The position numbers and the translations under genes were made by a program. DNA of 48,500 nt, from assembly GCA_963573315.1 (NCBI GenBank), contig CAUYJH010000034.1:1-48500 (forward strand), in the 5' to 3' direction. This DNA is from Entomortierella parvispora (taxonomy: Eukaryota; Mortierellomycota; Mortierellomycetes; Mortierellales; Mortierellaceae). A model generated the notes under the pieces. The model was not told where the DNA came from. It was given only the letters and a program-made list of their open reading frames with translations, and made no database searches. Of this stretch, positions 14,668 through 24,193 are shown in pieces. Positions within the stretch are counted from its first letter, which is position 1. Every line of letters begins with the position of its first letter.

Positions 14668-17600
14668 TTTTGTTTTCTTTTTTTTCTCTCTCACCACCTC
14701 CCCTCCTCCCCACACCCACCCTACATTCCCACTGACATTTCACATGCACATTTCCATTTCAGTCATGATCCATCTCTGCCATGGCTCCAAGGGTTGTCCA
14801 ACCAAGCCCAGCACTCGCGTGCAACTCAGACACAAGAGCACGGCTCGTGTTTTTTTTAAGGTATGCTCTGAGCTGAACTAAAATATATGAAATCCAGCCA
14901 AACAAAAAAATCCCTTGCGCCCTACTTCCTAGGCCTTCGTTTGTGTACTTCAGTCACTAACGCCCCCTTGCATGTCTATCCTGTAGTCTCTTGTAGCACT
15001 GCAGCACAGCCCAGGCTAGCGCGCGTTCTTCAAACCGCGTGGTCAGTAACAAGCACAAGTGCTGAGCTCTCGTCTCGGGCCCAGAGAAGCATAAGCCAGG
15101 TCTCAAGAGACCCAGTTCCTGAAAAATACCAGCTCCATCTGCCTCTCTGGTGACGCGCTTCGCTCTCCAAAAGAAAGCTCTGTCCTCTGCCGCCCGCTGT
15201 CCTTCAAGAACGTCTCTTCCCTACAAAGAGACCGAGGGTAGCGCCTCTCAACTGGCTACCTTCAACTCCGCCAGAGGCCACCGGCCTTTCAACAACATCC
15301 GCTGCTTTCAGAGGCTCGCTTTCAGAGACTCCACAGCAACCCCGGCTCTTTGGAGCATGCTCGGTCCTTGCACCCTTGCATCTTTGCACGCTTTCAGTGG
15401 TGACCGCCCACCAAGAACGCCTCCCCTGCCTGCCAGCTTTTCTGCTGCGGCTGGCTTGCCACCAGTCAACACAAAAAGCAGTCCCGCTTCAAGTAAACAA
15501 GAACGCGTCGTCCATCCATCCGTCCATCCATCCATCGAAGGGAGTCAAAGTACGCGCCATCCGCCATCCAAAGCCCAAGAAGAGGACAGCTTTCTCCTCT
15601 CCCATCCTAGCCATCTCATCGGTGCTACCTCCATCCATGGTACGGCTATTACTATTATTTCTTCGGGGCCAAGTGGATGCACAGGACCAAGCACTGGACA
15701 CATGGACCATATCCATATCCATATTCCATCCATACCGTCGGCTCCTGGACAAAGACAAGGTAATGGCAGTGGCCTCAGCGCTTCAGGGCAGGGCGTCCTT
15801 TGGTGCCTGTGTGAAGTTTCAATGATGAATAGTGGCGGTGGGCTGGCTGTCCTCAACCTTCTTCGGCTGGCACTGTTATGTAGTGATCTGGCCCCCTCCG
15901 TGGATAAAGTCGAAGGGAGTGAGTGAGGCTGGGGCCGACCTCTGAGAGACATCTGTACAAAGTGGGTTTACACGCGTCTTGGTAGCGTCCGCTGACCATT
16001 TACACAGTCTTTCCACTTCTTAGGAACCAAGTCTTCCGCAAGGATCACATTCCATTCAGGTCGTCCACCCCTTTGAGCTCAAACAAGGTAATGGCAGTGG
16101 GCTAAGCGCTCCAAGACAAGGCGTCTATGGCGCTTGTGTGAATTTCAATGAAGACTTTAGGTGGCGAAGAGAGGACAAGAGGGAGAGGGAGAGGGGGGGG
16201 GTTAAGCACCATCCTGACCCAGAAACACCTCCTCCGCGGCTGTCTCCATTATCGGAAGATGGTTGGGGCCCCACCTACAGGTGCATAATTGCAGAAGGGG
16301 GTGTGGGCTGGGTGAGGGCGTTGGATGCAAAGAGAGGACAAGAGGGAGAGGGAGAGGGGGGGGGGGGGTAAGCGCCATCCTGGCCCAGAAAACTCCTCCT
16401 CCGCGGCTACCTCCATTCACGGAAGATGGTTGGGGCCCCACCTACAGGTGGACAATAGCAGAAGGGGGTGAGAGTGGAGGGATGGGCTTGGGTGCGGGTG
16501 CGGGGTGTGGGGGAGATGGGGGGGCCACTCTGAGAAACACCTCTGCGGCTGGTGGGAAGCCCCTGGCTAGGTTAATTGCAATAGAGGTGCAACCGCGTCT
16601 TGATAGCGTCCACTGACCATTTACATAGTCTTGCCACTTCTTAGGAACCAAACCCCGCACCGTGTCCTCACCCACCCCATCCTCGTGAACGAGAGGAGCA
16701 TTGTCAACGCAGGCCGACTAGAGTCTCTCTCTGATCATTACAGTCCTCTGAAGCCCTTTTCCGAGATCCAAACTCTACCCTATACCTTCCATATCATAGG
16801 CGAAGAAGAGTGCGCATCAAGCCAGATGTCGTGTGAGGATCGATCGACTCTAGGAGTCCTTCATCATGTCCTCCTCTGCATACTGGTGTGTACTTTTAGC
16901 TATTTTGATAGGCTGGATTTGTGTATGAGGGGTGATCTCGGCCTTTGGTGAGGTACTTTGTCAAGAGTTCTCTATTTTTTTGTCGTTGACTGTTGCTCAC
17001 TTCTCCTCTCCATCGCTTGGCGGGGAACGGTCACTTCCAACGTGATGCGGTGCCGCTCTTCTCTTCGAGATCGAACCCATGGCCCCTGGGACCGTATTGT
17101 CCTTGTACCTTTGAATGGATGCCATCTTTCTGTTCTCTTCGTGATTTTAATACAGAGACCCATCATCGATCTTGTTCCTTTGAGTGACCACAGACTAAGA
17201 AGTAAACGCGCGATCACTGTACAATAAATAAAAAAAGAAATGTCAACTCTTTTCAATATTCCTGATGAGAGGAACCGAGCAGTGTTCGTCAACAATGACA
17301 ACATGAATCTCTTGAAGTAATAGTTGATCAAGAAAACAAAGGTCATCAGGTCCCCACCAAATTGAATGAAACGTTCACTAGGTTGAGAAGTAGGCTGAGA
17401 AGTAGATATATAGGTTGAGAAGAAGGTTGAGAAGTACAGTAGGTTGGAAAATACTAGGCGAGTGCGGTATGGCTTTGACGCGAGATGGGGGTGCCGGCTA
17501 CATGGCTGCTTGGTGACGGGGAGGATGTGTTGGTTGCAGTCGCCCCAAGACTTGTCGACTTTTGTCCTCGGGGGGAGCGCCAGAGATCCAGGAGAGAGTA

Positions 17601-18332
17601 CCGATCACCATCGCTGATCTTTGGGTGCAGCAGAGACTCGAGTGCTCTGAGTGCAATGGAGAGGACAGGATCTTTTGTCGCCACCGTCCTGGATGCCATC
17701 CTAGATCCTAGATCAACAGATCCACGCAGGGAAGAAGGGAGATGCCCGCCTCCTTTTGTGCTCCTGACCACTCTCCAGAACATATCAAGACCGAGCACGT
17801 CTGCTTCTTTTTCTTTTCCCGAGAAGGATCGGTCATTAAAAAGAGAGATGGACCCTCCACCGCAACCTTTATGGATCCAGGGTCCAGGATCCGATGATCG
17901 GATCCAACACGACAGATATCTTCACTGAGGAGACGTCTTCCTCCTTCCAGTTTTCAGGATCTGACAGGTAGACGGAGGCATGAGAACAAAACCCCCCCCC
18001 CCGAGCTATGGTGGGATGCAGCCAGTGCCATCTGATTCTCCATTCTCCACGGTGCCTCCTCCCTCTCCGAGAACTTCAAAGACAATGTTGGTACGCGTGC
18101 CACTTGTAGGAATGAACCTCTCTTGCGGACCCTAGGACAAGGTCCACCTTCGTAATTGCGTTCAAGCCACCGGACCGAGTGTGCATGGAAAAGAAGGGAA
18201 AAGGGCTATCTGGCCATGTAGCTGGACCGTTGTTTACACGGTGTTCGACCGTTTACACAGGGTTAGACCGTTCAGACCGTTTACACGGGACCAGACCTCT
18301 CCGCTGCAGATACAAAAATGCGCGCGCTGATT
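14668..18332 (+). repeat. Array unit 5 (3,665 bp)
   Basis: Complete unit with no private indel. Its long G-run has 13 G, which fully accounts for its being one base shorter than the common unit. Confidence 0.97.
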
Positions 18333-21300
18333 TTTTGTTTTCTTTTTTTTCTCTCTCACCACCTCCCCTCCTCCCCACACCCACCCTACATTCCCACTGA
18401 CATTTCACATGCACATTTCCATTTCAGTCATGATCCATCTCTGCCATGGCTCCAAGGGTTGTCCAACCAAGCCCAGCACTCGCGTGCAACTCAGACACAA
18501 GAGCACGGCTCGTGTTTTTTTTAAGGTATGCTCTGAGCTGAACTAAAATATATGAAATCCAGCCAAACAAAAAAATCCCTTGCGCCCTACTTCCTAGGCC
18601 TTCGTTTGTGTACTTCAGTCACTAACGCCCCCTTGCATGTCTATCCTGTAGTCTCTTGTAGCACTGCAGCACAGCCCAGGCTAGCGCGCGTTCTTCAAAC
18701 CGCGTGGTCAGTAACAAGCACAAGTGCTGAGCTCTCGTCTCGGGCCCAGAGAAGCATAAGCCAGGTCTCAAGAGACCCAGTTCCTGAAAAATACCAGCTC
18801 CATCTGCCTCTCTGGTGACGCGCTTCGCTCTCCAAAAGAAAGCTCTGTCCTCTGCCGCCCGCTGTCCTTCAAGAACGTCTCTTCCCTACAAAGAGACCGA
18901 GGGTAGCGCCTCTCAACTGGCTACCTTCAACTCCGCCAGAGGCCACCGGCCTTTCAACAACATCCGCTGCTTTCAGAGGCTCGCTTTCAGAGACTCCACA
19001 GCAACCCCGGCTCTTTGGAGCATGCTCGGTCCTTGCACCCTTGCATCTTTGCACGCTTTCAGTGGTGACCGCCCACCAAGAACGCCTCCCCTGCCTGCCA
19101 GCTTTTCTGCTGCGGCTGGCTTGCCACCAGTCAACACAAAAAGCAGTCCCGCTTCAAGTAAACAAGAACGCGTCGTCCATCCATCCGTCCATCCATCCAT
19201 CGAAGGGAGTCAAAGTACGCGCCATCCGCCATCCAAAGCCCAAGAAGAGGACAGCTTTCTCCTCTCCCATCCTAGCCATCTCATCGGTGCTACCTCCATC
19301 CATGGTACGGCTATTACTATTATTTCTTCGGGGCCAAGTGGATGCACAGGACCAAGCACTGGACACATGGACCATATCCATATCCATATTCCATCCATAC
19401 CGTCGGCTCCTGGACAAAGACAAGGTAATGGCAGTGGCCTCAGCGCTTCAGGGCAGGGCGTCCTTTGGTGCCTGTGTGAAGTTTCAATGATGAATAGTGG
19501 CGGTGGGCTGGCTGTCCTCAACCTTCTTCGGCTGGCACTGTTATGTAGTGATCTGGCCCCCTCCGTGGATAAAGTCGAAGGGAGTGAGTGAGGCTGGGGC
19601 CGACCTCTGAGAGACATCTGTACAAAGTGGGTTTACACGCGTCTTGGTAGCGTCCGCTGACCATTTACACAGTCTTTCCACTTCTTAGGAACCAAGTCTT
19701 CCGCAAGGATCACATTCCATTCAGGTCGTCCACCCCTTTGAGCTCAAACAAGGTAATGGCAGTGGGCTAAGCGCTCCAAGACAAGGCGTCTATGGCGCTT
19801 GTGTGAATTTCAATGAAGACTTTAGGTGGCGAAGAGAGGACAAGAGGGAGAGGGAGAGGGGGGGGGTTAAGCACCATCCTGACCCAGAAACACCTCCTCC
19901 GCGGCTGTCTCCATTATCGGAAGATGGTTGGGGCCCCACCTACAGGTGCATAATTGCAGAAGGGGGTGTGGGCTGGGTGAGGGCGTTGGATGCAAAGAGA
20001 GGACAAGAGGGAGAGGGAGAGGGGGGGGGGGGGGTAAGCGCCATCCTGGCCCAGAAAACTCCTCCTCCGCGGCTACCTCCATTCACGGAAGATGGTTGGG
20101 GCCCCACCTACAGGTGGACAATAGCAGAAGGGGGTGAGAGTGGAGGGATGGGCTTGGGTGCGGGTGCGGGGTGTGGGGGAGATGGGGGGGCCACTCTGAG
20201 AAACACCTCTGCGGCTGGTGGGAAGCCCCTGGCTAGGTTAATTGCAATAGAGGTGCAACCGCGTCTTGATAGCGTCCACTGACCATTTACATAGTCTTGC
20301 CACTTCTTAGGAACCAAACCCCGCACCGTGTCCTCACCCACCCCATCCTCGTGAACGAGAGGAGCATTGTCAACGCAGGCCGACTAGAGTCTCTCTCTGA
20401 TCATTACAGTCCTCTGAAGCCCTTTTCCGAGATCCAAACTCTACCCTATACCTTCCATATCATAGGCGAAGAAGAGTGCGCATCAAGCCAGATGTCGTGT
20501 GAGGATCGATCGACTCTAGGAGTCCTTCATCATGTCCTCCTCTGCATACTGGTGTGTACTTTTAGCTATTTTGATAGGCTGGATTTGTGTATGAGGGGTG
20601 ATCTCGGCCTTTGGTGAGGTACTTTGTCAAGAGTTCTCTATTTTTTTGTCGTTGACTGTTGCTCACTTCTCCTCTCCATCGCTTGGCGGGGAACGGTCAC
20701 TTCCAACGTGATGCGGTGCCGCTCTTCTCTTCGAGATCGAACCCATGGCCCCTGGGACCGTATTGTCCTTGTACCTTTGAATGGATGCCATCTTTCTGTT
20801 CTCTTCGTGATTTTAATACAGAGACCCATCATCGATCTTGTTCCTTTGAGTGACCACAGACTAAGAAGTAAACGCGCGATCACTGTACAATAAATAAAAA
20901 AAGAAATGTCAACTCTTTTCAATATTCCTGATGAGAGGAACCGAGCAGTGTTCGTCAACAATGACAACATGAATCTCTTGAAGTAATAGTTGATCAAGAA
21001 AACAAAGGTCATCAGGTCCCCACCAAATTGAATGAAACGTTCACTAGGTTGAGAAGTAGGCTGAGAAGTAGATATATAGGTTGAGAAGAAGGTTGAGAAG
21101 TACAGTAGGTTGGAAAATACTAGGCGAGTGCGGTATGGCTTTGACGCGAGATGGGGGTGCCGGCTACATGGCTGCTTGGTGACGGGGAGGATGTGTTGGT
21201 TGCAGTCGCCCCAAGACTTGTCGACTTTTGTCCTCGGGGGGAGCGCCAGAGATCCAGGAGAGAGTACCGATCACCATCGCTGATCTTTGGGTGCAGCAGA

Positions 21301-22001
21301 GACTCGAGTGCTCTGAGTGCAATGGAGAGGACAGGATCTTTTGTCGCCACCGTCCTGGATGCCATCCTAGATCCTAGATCAACAGATCCACGCAGGGAAG
21401 AAGGGAGATGCCCGCCTCCTTTTGTGCTCCTGACCACTCTCCAGAACATATCAAGACCGAGCACGTCTGCTTCTTTTTCTTTTCCCGAGAAGGATCGGTC
21501 ATTAAAAAGAGAGATGGACCCTCCACCGCAACCTTTATGGATCCAGGGTCCAGGATCCGATGATCGGATCCAACACGACAGATATCTTCACTGAGGAGAC
21601 GTCTTCCTCCTTCCAGTTTTCAGGATCTGACAGGTAGACGGAGGCATGAGAACAAAACCCCCCCCCCCGAGCTATGGTGGGATGCAGCCAGTGCCATCTG
21701 ATTCTCCTCCATTCTCCACGGTGCCTCCTCCCTCTCCGAGAACTTCAAAGACAATGTTGGTACGCGTGCCACTTGTAGGAATGAACCTCTCTTGCGGACC
21801 CTAGGACAAGGTCCACCTTCGTAATTGCGTTCAAGCCACCGGACCGAGTGTGCATGGAAAAGAAGGGAAAAGGGCTATCTGGCCATGTAGCTGGACCGTT
21901 GTTTACACGGTGTTCGACCGTTTACACAGGGTTAGACCGTTCAGACCGTTTACACGGGACCAGACCTCTCCGCTGCAGATACAAAAATGCGCGCGCTGAT
22001 T
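18333..22001 (+). repeat. Array unit 6 (3,669 bp)
   Basis: Longest unit. Its single private change is an extra 3-bp CTC-type repeat near 21704-21709 (attctcctccattc instead of attctccattc). The long G-run has 14 G. Confidence 0.97.
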
Positions 22002-22058
22002 TTTTGTTTTCTTTTTTTTCTCTCTCACCACCTCCCCTCCTCCCCACACCCACCCTAC
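22000..22058 (+). repeat. T/C polypyrimidine tract at the unit start
   Basis: A T-rich stretch (T6, T4, T8) passes into CTCTCTC and then C-rich cctcccctcctcccc, giving nearly 60 bases with few purines. It is immediately preceded by alternating GCGCGC at 21989-21994. Run lengths look the same in every copy. Such a tract can adopt unusual helical structure or serve as a polypyrimidine-protein site, but nothing here shows a function. Confidence 0.75.
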
Positions 22059-22844
22059 ATTCCCACTGACATTTCACATGCACATTTCCATTTCAGTCAT
22101 GATCCATCTCTGCCATGGCTCCAAGGGTTGTCCAACCAAGCCCAGCACTCGCGTGCAACTCAGACACAAGAGCACGGCTCGTGTTTTTTTTAAGGTATGC
22201 TCTGAGCTGAACTAAAATATATGAAATCCAGCCAAACAAAAAAATCCCTTGCGCCCTACTTCCTAGGCCTTCGTTTGTGTACTTCAGTCACTAACGCCCC
22301 CTTGCATGTCTATCCTGTAGTCTCTTGTAGCACTGCAGCACAGCCCAGGCTAGCGCGCGTTCTTCAAACCGCGTGGTCAGTAACAAGCACAAGTGCTGAG
22401 CTCTCGTCTCGGGCCCAGAGAAGCATAAGCCAGGTCTCAAGAGACCCAGTTCCTGAAAAATACCAGCTCCATCTGCCTCTCTGGTGACGCGCTTCGCTCT
22501 CCAAAAGAAAGCTCTGTCCTCTGCCGCCCGCTGTCCTTCAAGAACGTCTCTTCCCTACAAAGAGACCGAGGGTAGCGCCTCTCAACTGGCTACCTTCAAC
22601 TCCGCCAGAGGCCACCGGCCTTTCAACAACATCCGCTGCTTTCAGAGGCTCGCTTTCAGAGACTCCACAGCAACCCCGGCTCTTTGGAGCATGCTCGGTC
22701 CTTGCACCCTTGCATCTTTGCACGCTTTCAGTGGTGACCGCCCACCAAGAACGCCTCCCCTGCCTGCCAGCTTTTCTGCTGCGGCTGGCTTGCCACCAGT
22801 CAACACAAAAAGCAGTCCCGCTTCAAGTAAACAAGAACGCGTCG
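22002..22844. other. Pyrimidine-rich unique segment of the unit, no gene seen
   Basis: About 840 bp without internal repeats beyond short echoes such as gctttcagag, which occurs twice within about 20 bp with a third related ctttcagtgg. The plus strand is visibly C+T rich. It has the start of a frame open across several hundred bases, but the translation is rich in Ser, Pro, Ala and Arg with no recognisable domain. I see no RNA gene. The same segment occurs once per unit. Confidence 0.7.
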
Positions 22845-22870
22845 TCCATCCATCCGTCCATCCATCCATC
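22845..22870 (+). repeat. ATCC/TCCA tetranucleotide microsatellite
   Basis: About six and a half tetramer units of TCCA, with one interrupted by a G (tccg). The same interruption and the same number of units occur in every copy, including unit 1 at 845-870. In one plus-strand frame it reads as a His-Pro-Ser repeat, which is a product of the microsatellite and not a protein motif. Confidence 0.95.
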
Positions 22871-22910
22871 GAAGGGAGTCAAAGTACGCGCCATCCGCCA
22901 TCCAAAGCCC

Positions 22911-23036
22911 AAGAAGAGGACAGCTTTCTCCTCTCCCATCCTAGCCATCTCATCGGTGCTACCTCCATCCATGGTACGGCTATTACTATTATTTCTTCGG
23001 GGCCAAGTGGATGCACAGGACCAAGCACTGGACACA
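22911..23036 (+). repeat. Degenerate gamma element (gamma-minus-1)
   Basis: By eye this stretch aligns collinearly with the gamma elements further right. It has aagaagaggacag against aagagaggacaag, ccatcctagcc against ccatcctggcc, gctacctccatcca against gctacctccattca, then cttcggggcca against gttggggcccc and agtggatgcacaggacca against aggtggacaatagcagaa. The similarity is patchy, so this is the least certain member of the group. It suggests that the duplication process in the unit began further left than the clear repeats. Confidence 0.5.
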
Positions 23037-23039
23037 TGG

Positions 23040-23070
23040 ACCATATCCATATCCATATTCCATCCATACC
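23040..23070 (+). repeat. CCATAT / CCAT microsatellite
   Basis: Imperfect hexamer repeat (ccatatccatatccatatt) followed by ccatccatacc. It lies between the degenerate gamma element and alpha1 and is the same in each copy. It may be a decayed expansion related to the ATCC run 170 bp upstream. Confidence 0.85.
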
Positions 23071-23089
23071 GTCGGCTCCTGGACAAAGA

Positions 23090-23162
23090 CAAGGTAATGG
23101 CAGTGGCCTCAGCGCTTCAGGGCAGGGCGTCCTTTGGTGCCTGTGTGAAGTTTCAATGATGA
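23090..23162 (+). repeat. Internal duplicated element alpha1
   Basis: Starts caaggtaatggcagtgg and ends tttcaatgatga. It aligns along its length with alpha2 at 23418-23488 at roughly 80 percent identity with about two gapped positions, by hand alignment. It opens module I (alpha1, gamma0, gamma3-like piece, beta1). Confidence 0.9.
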
Positions 23163-23197
23163 ATAGTGGCGGTGGGCTGGCTGTCCTCAACCTTCTT

Positions 23198-23290
23198 CGG
23201 CTGGCACTGTTATGTAGTGATCTGGCCCCCTCCGTGGATAAAGTCGAAGGGAGTGAGTGAGGCTGGGGCCGACCTCTGAGAGACATCTGT
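23198..23290 (+). repeat. Divergent gamma copy in module I (gamma0 plus gamma3-like piece)
   Basis: The order of short matches follows gamma1: cggctg, a ttat core, ggcccc, and a GA-rich stretch ending gaggctgggg. The following cctctgagagacatctg matches the start of gamma3 (actctgagaaacacctctg). Identity is low with gaps, but the collinear order between alpha1 and beta1, the same as in module II, supports common origin. Confidence 0.6.
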
Positions 23291-23306
23291 ACAAAGTGGG
23301 TTTACA

Positions 23307-23364
23307 CGCGTCTTGGTAGCGTCCGCTGACCATTTACACAGTCTTTCCACTTCTTAGGAACCAA
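23307..23364 (+). repeat. Internal duplicated element beta1
   Basis: A 58-bp element from cgcgtcttgg to aggaaccaa. It matches beta2 (23929-23986) at 54 of 58 positions without gaps. It contains one GACCRTTTACAC motif at 23328-23341. It closes module I. Confidence 0.95.
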
Positions 23365-23417
23365 GTCTTCCGCAAGGATCACATTCCATTCAGGTCGTCC
23401 ACCCCTTTGAGCTCAAA

Positions 23418-23488
23418 CAAGGTAATGGCAGTGGGCTAAGCGCTCCAAGACAAGGCGTCTATGGCGCTTGTGTGAATTTCAATGAAGA
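23418..23488 (+). repeat. Internal duplicated element alpha2
   Basis: Second copy of alpha, starting caaggtaatggcagtggg and ending tttcaatgaaga. It opens module II, which continues through gamma1, gamma2 and gamma3 to beta2. The distance from alpha to beta is larger than in module I because the gamma part was expanded. Confidence 0.9.
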
Positions 23489-23500
23489 CTTTAGGTGGCG

Positions 23501-23663
23501 AAGAGAGGACAAGAGGGAGAGGGAGAGGGGGGGGGTTAAGCACCATCCTGACCCAGAAACACCTCCTCCGCGGCTGTCTCCATTATCGGAAGATGGTTGG
23601 GGCCCCACCTACAGGTGCATAATTGCAGAAGGGGGTGTGGGCTGGGTGAGGGCGTTGGATGCA
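23501..23663 (+). repeat. Gamma1, first copy of a ~163-bp tandem duplication
   Basis: Begins aagagaggacaagaggg, then GGGAGA repeats, a 9-G run (23527-23535), ccatcctg, cctcctccgcggct, and a block of 30 bases (ggaagatgg through caggtg) that is identical in gamma2. It ends at gttggatgc. The next base begins gamma2 with the same aagagaggac motif, so the two are directly adjacent. Confidence 0.93.
23527..23535 (+). repeat. 9-G homopolymer
   Basis: Run of nine G following GGGAGAGGGAGA purine repeats. It is nine long in every complete unit except unit 9, which has ten. Confidence 0.95.
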
Positions 23664-23830
23664 AAGAGAGGACAAGAGGGAGAGGGAGAGGGGGGGGGGG
23701 GGGTAAGCGCCATCCTGGCCCAGAAAACTCCTCCTCCGCGGCTACCTCCATTCACGGAAGATGGTTGGGGCCCCACCTACAGGTGGACAATAGCAGAAGG
23801 GGGTGAGAGTGGAGGGATGGGCTTGGGTGC
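23664..23830 (+). repeat. Gamma2, second copy of the ~163-bp tandem duplication
   Basis: Aligns with gamma1 from aagagaggac to gggtgc. It is slightly longer mainly because its G-run has 14 G (23690-23703) against 9 in gamma1. That run is 13 G in units 1, 5, 9 and 11 and 14 G in the other complete units. Unit 2 has an extra GA in this element. Confidence 0.93.
23690..23703 (+). repeat. 14-G homopolymer, length-variable between units
   Basis: Run of 14 G in units 2, 3, 4, 6, 7, 8, 10, 12 and 13, and 13 G in units 1, 5, 9 and 11. It is the only site where the copies fall into two groups of several members; all other differences are private to one unit. It is also a class of sequence where long-read base calling is unreliable. 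Confidence 0.95.
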
Positions 23831-23848
23831 GGGTGCGGGGTGTGGGGG
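23825..23848 (+). other. Strong intramolecular G-quadruplex motif
   Basis: Four G-tracts of 3, 3, 4 and 5 G are separated by three 3-base loops (TGC, TGC, TGT). This matches the canonical four-tract motif with short loops, which is known to favour stable quadruplexes. A fifth tract of seven G lies at 23853-23859. The motif is on the plus strand once in every unit; unit 2 has one G fewer in the last tract. Confidence 0.85.
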
Positions 23849-23865
23849 AGATGGGGGGGCCACTC

Positions 23866-23926
23866 TGAGAAACACCTCTGCGGCTGGTGGGAAGCCCCTG
23901 GCTAGGTTAATTGCAATAGAGGTGCA
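23866..23926 (+). repeat. Gamma3, truncated and diverged third gamma copy
   Basis: gagaaacacctctgcggctgg matches the gamma1 stretch cagaaacacctcctccgcggctg with a small deletion. The following aagcccctggctagg and ttaattgcaatagaggtg match gamma1 ggccccacctacagg and cataattgcagaagggg. It leads directly into beta2. Confidence 0.7.
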
Positions 23927-23928
23927 AC

Positions 23929-23986
23929 CGCGTCTTGATAGCGTCCACTGACCATTTACATAGTCTTGCCACTTCTTAGGAACCAA
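23929..23986 (+). repeat. Internal duplicated element beta2
   Basis: 58 bp, differing from beta1 at four positions with no gaps. It contains gaccatttacatag, a one-base variant of the GACCRTTTACAC motif. It ends module II. Confidence 0.95.
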
Positions 23987-24180
23987 ACCCCGCACCGTGT
24001 CCTCACCCACCCCATCCTCGTGAACGAGAGGAGCATTGTCAACGCAGGCCGACTAGAGTCTCTCTCTGATCATTACAGTCCTCTGAAGCCCTTTTCCGAG
24101 ATCCAAACTCTACCCTATACCTTCCATATCATAGGCGAAGAAGAGTGCGCATCAAGCCAGATGTCGTGTGAGGATCGATC

Positions 24181-24193
24181 GACTCTAGGAGTC
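24181..24193. other. Small inverted repeat gactc-tag-gagtc
   Basis: Perfect 5-bp arms around a 3-bp centre, directly after gatcgatc, which is itself palindromic. The hairpin is too short to be called a functional structure, and it is the same in every copy. Confidence 0.6.

Larger units (their letters stand above)
22484..23260 (+). other. Longest open frame in the unit (258 codons), probably non-coding
   Basis: An ATG-to-stop frame of 258 codons is present with the same translation in units 1 and 3-13 and is broken by an indel near 4600 in unit 2. Against coding: it crosses the ATCC microsatellite, the CCATAT repeat and the whole of alpha1. Overlapping plus and minus frames of 75-149 codons are open over the same bases. 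The composition is Ser/Pro/Ala rich, with no domain, signal peptide or family I recognise. Identity between copies is no evidence of selection, because the whole unit is equally conserved. An unrecognised exon cannot be excluded. Confidence 0.1.

Noticed and set aside
22484-23260. 258-codon frame as a protein-coding gene repeated in the array
   Set aside because: It runs through microsatellites and duplicated non-coding elements, has no recognisable domain, is overlapped by open frames on both strands, and is frameshifted in unit 2. Conservation between copies is no greater than for the rest of the unit.
23300-23365. CENP-B box or other known centromere motif
   Set aside because: I looked for the nTTCGnnnnAnnCGGGn pattern at the TTCG and CGAA sites I could find on both strands of the unit and found no full match.
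23770-23800. CTCF site at ctacaggtggaca
   Set aside because: Key positions of the CTCF core differ (GGAC instead of GGCA), and the organism is unknown.
23472-23951. 159-codon frame through gamma1-gamma2-beta2
   Set aside because: It exists only when the gamma2 G-run has 14 G and gamma1 has 9. In units 1, 5, 9 and 11 it is split by the 13-G allele. The translation is Gly/Pro/Arg/Glu low complexity from the purine repeats.
24080-24115. 5S rRNA on the minus strand, from ttccgagatc
   Set aside because: A ten-base match to the 5S internal control region. The flanking conserved segments are missing or at the wrong distance and the 120-nt fold is not supported.
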